64,000 nt of DNA, taken from assembly GCA_902619805.1 (NCBI GenBank), contig CACNGC010000006.1:1-64000 (forward strand), in the 5' to 3' direction. Numbering within the stretch: the first letter of the stretch is position 1; each line of letters starts with the position of its first letter. Under the pieces are notes generated by a model. That model was not told the origin of the DNA, did not search any database, and saw only the letters and a list, made by a program, of their open reading frames with translations. Positions 62,482 through 64,000 of the stretch are shown here, piece after piece. The stretch comes from an uncultured SAR116 cluster alpha proteobacterium. GTDB lineage: Bacteria; Pseudomonadota; Alphaproteobacteria; Puniceispirillales; Marisalimonadaceae. The translations under genes were made by a program, and so were the position numbers.

Positions 62482-62957
62482 TTTTTTTTATTTTCGCTAT
62501 CTTTTATTATTTCATACTCGCCATCGATCACCTCACTCGTTTGAGACTTAGTCTTGAACCTATTCATATTCTGTTGAGAATTTGTATTTACAAATTCATT
62601 AATATTATTTTTTTGAGGTTTTGTTTTATTTTTTGATTTAATTTTAAAATTAAGGATTTGTTTTGGAAAAATAAAAAGAAGACTAGGCAAAGTAAATAAA
62701 ATTGCAAAAATTAAATGCCATTCTAAAACATTAATTATTCCAAAAAACACACCTATAGTTAAAAGTAAAAATGTAAATCGATAGAAAATACTAAATAAAA
62801 TAATTGCACAGGCAAAAAAAGTTCCATACTGATAAGGTTCCATTAAGAATTGTATTCCTAAAAAACCAACAACTACATAGAAACAAAATAAAAATATTAT
62901 TATTCCAAGTGTAATTAATCCAAATTTTAGAAGATTTGTTTGTTTTAATATGTACAT
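62478..62957 (-). CDS. Membrane protein of unknown function
   Basis: Not recognised. 159 residues with three to four hydrophobic helices in the first 110 (LGIIIFLFCFYVVVGFLGI, GTFFACAIILFSIFYRF, FLLLTIGVFFGIINVLEWHLIFAILF in two parts) and a basic, Asn/Gln-rich cytosolic tail ending VIDGEYEIIKDSEN. The tail EVxDGEYEII type occurs in other small alphaproteobacterial membrane proteins. Same strand and close to the next gene. Confidence 0.6.
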   Translation of the reverse strand: MYILKQTNLLKFGLITLGIIIFLFCFYVVVGFLGIQFLMEPYQYGTFFACAIILFSIFYRFTFLLLTIGVFFGIINVLEWHLIFAILFTLPSLLFIFPKQILNFKIKSKNKTKPQKNNINEFVNTNSQQNMNRFKTKSQTSEVIDGEYEIIKDSENKKN

Positions 62958-62970
62958 AGGATTTTAATAC

Positions 62971-63456
62971 TTATTCTTTAAAAATTAACTTTCCGGTATA
63001 TTTTTTTAAATAAAACACTTTTTTTCCAGCCCAAAAACATTTTTTTTTATCTGGTACAGCTTCTACATATTTAAGTCTATCTTTTAAATGAAAAACCTGT
63101 CCACAACCTAAAAAAGATAATATCAGTTTTCCTTTTTGAAAATTGACTTTGTCCTGTCTGCCTTTTCTTACTGTTACAAATTTTAAATCACTTGGAAAAC
63201 ATTGGCCAAATTTATTTTTTTTACAATTAGGTTCTTGACTATCTATTACGGATATATGAGCGGCAATGTTTTTATTAAATATAAACCCATCATTATCTAA
63301 CATTTTACAATCATCAGTTGGTTTGGAGGTTTTGCCAGAAAACTCACATTCAAACCAAGTTCCTTTTAACTCTTCGATTGCATAAGATTTAAAACTTAAA
63401 AAAAAGAATAATAAAAAAGAGGAGATTATTATAACATTTACTTTGAATAAATTCAT
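62971..63456 (-). CDS. Secreted protein of unknown function
   Basis: Not recognised. 161 residues with a signal peptide (MNLFKVNVIIISSFLLFFFLSFKSYA). The mature part has six Cys (ECEFSG, DDCKML, PNCKKNKFGQC, LGCGQVF, KKCFW), likely disulfide-bonded, and is mostly beta. It may be envelope-localised. Cotranscribed with the membrane protein gene downstream (13-base gap). Confidence 0.6.
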   Translation of the reverse strand: MNLFKVNVIIISSFLLFFFLSFKSYAIEELKGTWFECEFSGKTSKPTDDCKMLDNDGFIFNKNIAAHISVIDSQEPNCKKNKFGQCFPSDLKFVTVRKGRQDKVNFQKGKLILSFLGCGQVFHLKDRLKYVEAVPDKKKCFWAGKKVFYLKKYTGKLIFKE

Positions 63457-63549
63457 AGATTTCTCTTTTTTGGTTTTACAAGTCTTATTTTATAATTAAT
63501 TATAAATAAATACTAATATTTTTTCATTGGGATCTAGGGAGAGATAAAA

Positions 63550-64000
63550 ATGAAAATAGAAACAAGAGAAAAATTTCCAAATTTTGTAGGATTTGTCTCT
63601 GGAGTTGATTTGAAAAAAGAATTAAATGATGAAGTCGTTAAGATTATTGATGAGGCAATAAATAAATTGACGGTTTTAGTATTTAAAAATCAAAGTATCA
63701 ATGATAACGAACAAGTGAGATTTACTAAATATTTCGGTGAGATAGAGGCATCAGGTAAAAAATCAAACATTACAAAAGCTAAAGATAGAAGATTGTCTGC
63801 TGATTTAGCAGATGTTTCTAACCTAGACAAAGATAACAAACCTTTTACAAAGAATGATCCACGAAGGATATTTAATTTAGGAAATAGACTATGGCATACT
63901 GATAGTTCTTTCAAAAAAATTCCAGCAAAATACTCTCTGTTATCTGCAAGGAATATATCTAAAGAAGGAGGCAATACTGAATTTGCTGACATGAGAGACG
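63550..64000 (+). CDS. TauD/TfdA-family dioxygenase (3' end outside window)
   Basis: Fe(II)/2-oxoglutarate-dependent dioxygenase, first 150 residues. EKFPNFVGFVSGVDLKK starts as in the TauD family; FKNQSINDNEQVRFTKYFG and WHTDSSFKKIPAKYSLL with iron ligands His116 and Asp118 follow. GGNTEFADMR is the usual next strand. GGGAGA is a good ribosome site before ATG 63550. Substrate (sulfonate, carnitine-type or aromatic ether) cannot be chosen from this part. Confidence 0.87.
   Translation, partial: MKIETREKFPNFVGFVSGVDLKKELNDEVVKIIDEAINKLTVLVFKNQSINDNEQVRFTKYFGEIEASGKKSNITKAKDRRLSADLADVSNLDKDNKPFTKNDPRRIFNLGNRLWHTDSSFKKIPAKYSLLSARNISKEGGNTEFADMRD

Overview
The window looks like the chromosome of a free-living, streamlined, very AT-rich marine alphaproteobacterium, in the style of SAR11, HIMB59 or AEGEAN-169 relatives. 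The reasons are strongly AT-biased DNA with A/T-ending codons, tight gene packing with many 1-20 nt overlaps, and the alphaproteobacterial gene order trmJ-rpsD / grxD-bolA-purL-purQ-purS-purC-purB. I cannot place the genus from sequence alone.

Region 1 (1-16.3 kb) is mostly catabolic and redox metabolism: a Tas-like aldo/keto reductase cut by the window edge, a NylB-like serine amidohydrolase, threonine ammonia-lyase, a membrane metallophosphoesterase, DNA photolyase, a class III CoA-transferase, a GMC oxidoreductase followed by a YghU-type glutathione transferase, two SDRs, a DsbA/FrnE-like protein, a 3-hydroxyisobutyrate-dehydrogenase-like protein, a MaoC/HTD2-like dehydratase and glutathione reductase. 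Region 2 (16.3-34.5 kb) is core: class II DAHP synthase, NAD salvage (nicotinate phosphoribosyltransferase, NAD synthetase), gltX, cysS, trmJ, rpsD with a hairpin-rich leader, grxD-bolA, the purLQSC-purB block, map, a CinA-like domain, a rhomboid protease, panC and tRNA-Leu(TAA). Region 3 (34.6-47.1 kb) holds an FMN 2-hydroxyacid dehydrogenase, an HD hydrolase, two converging half-operons for fatty-acyl modification (SDR + NTF2-like facing cfa-like + DUF1365 + FAD oxidoreductase), a YcgN-like Cys-cluster protein, mnmC, an N-formylglutamate-amidohydrolase-like gene, an aminotransferase, a thioesterase and a cyclophilin-like protein.

Region 4 (47,160-58,565) is an 11.4-kb integrative element inserted in a tRNA-Val(GAC) gene. 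It is bounded by 67-bp direct repeats made of the tRNA itself. The left copy has lost its 3' acceptor strand; the right copy is complete. The element carries a tyrosine recombinase next to the left end, a matching pair of putative arm-type sites just inside each end, a polymerase-like protein (winged helix plus a palm-like domain), several unrecognised proteins and a cargo operon. The cargo is a His-Xaa-Ser (Hxs) peptide-modification system: hxsA (precursor ending in six consecutive His-Xaa-Ser triplets), hxsD, hxsB and hxsC (two radical SAM enzymes), a membrane-anchored peptidoglycan-binding protein, a small anchored protein and a MauG-like di-heme cytochrome. The genes overlap or nearly abut and sit behind one good promoter. 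To my knowledge the family is defined only by comparative genomics, with no established product; this is the most interesting system in the window.

Region 5 (58.6-64 kb) returns to host genes: a winged-helix/SAM methyltransferase, a DUF3422 protein, an apparently frameshifted NTF2/SnoaL-like gene, tRNA-Pro(GGG), a secreted histidine phosphatase-like protein, two small envelope proteins and a TauD-like dioxygenase cut by the window edge. I saw no rRNA, CRISPR array, transposase or prophage structural genes.
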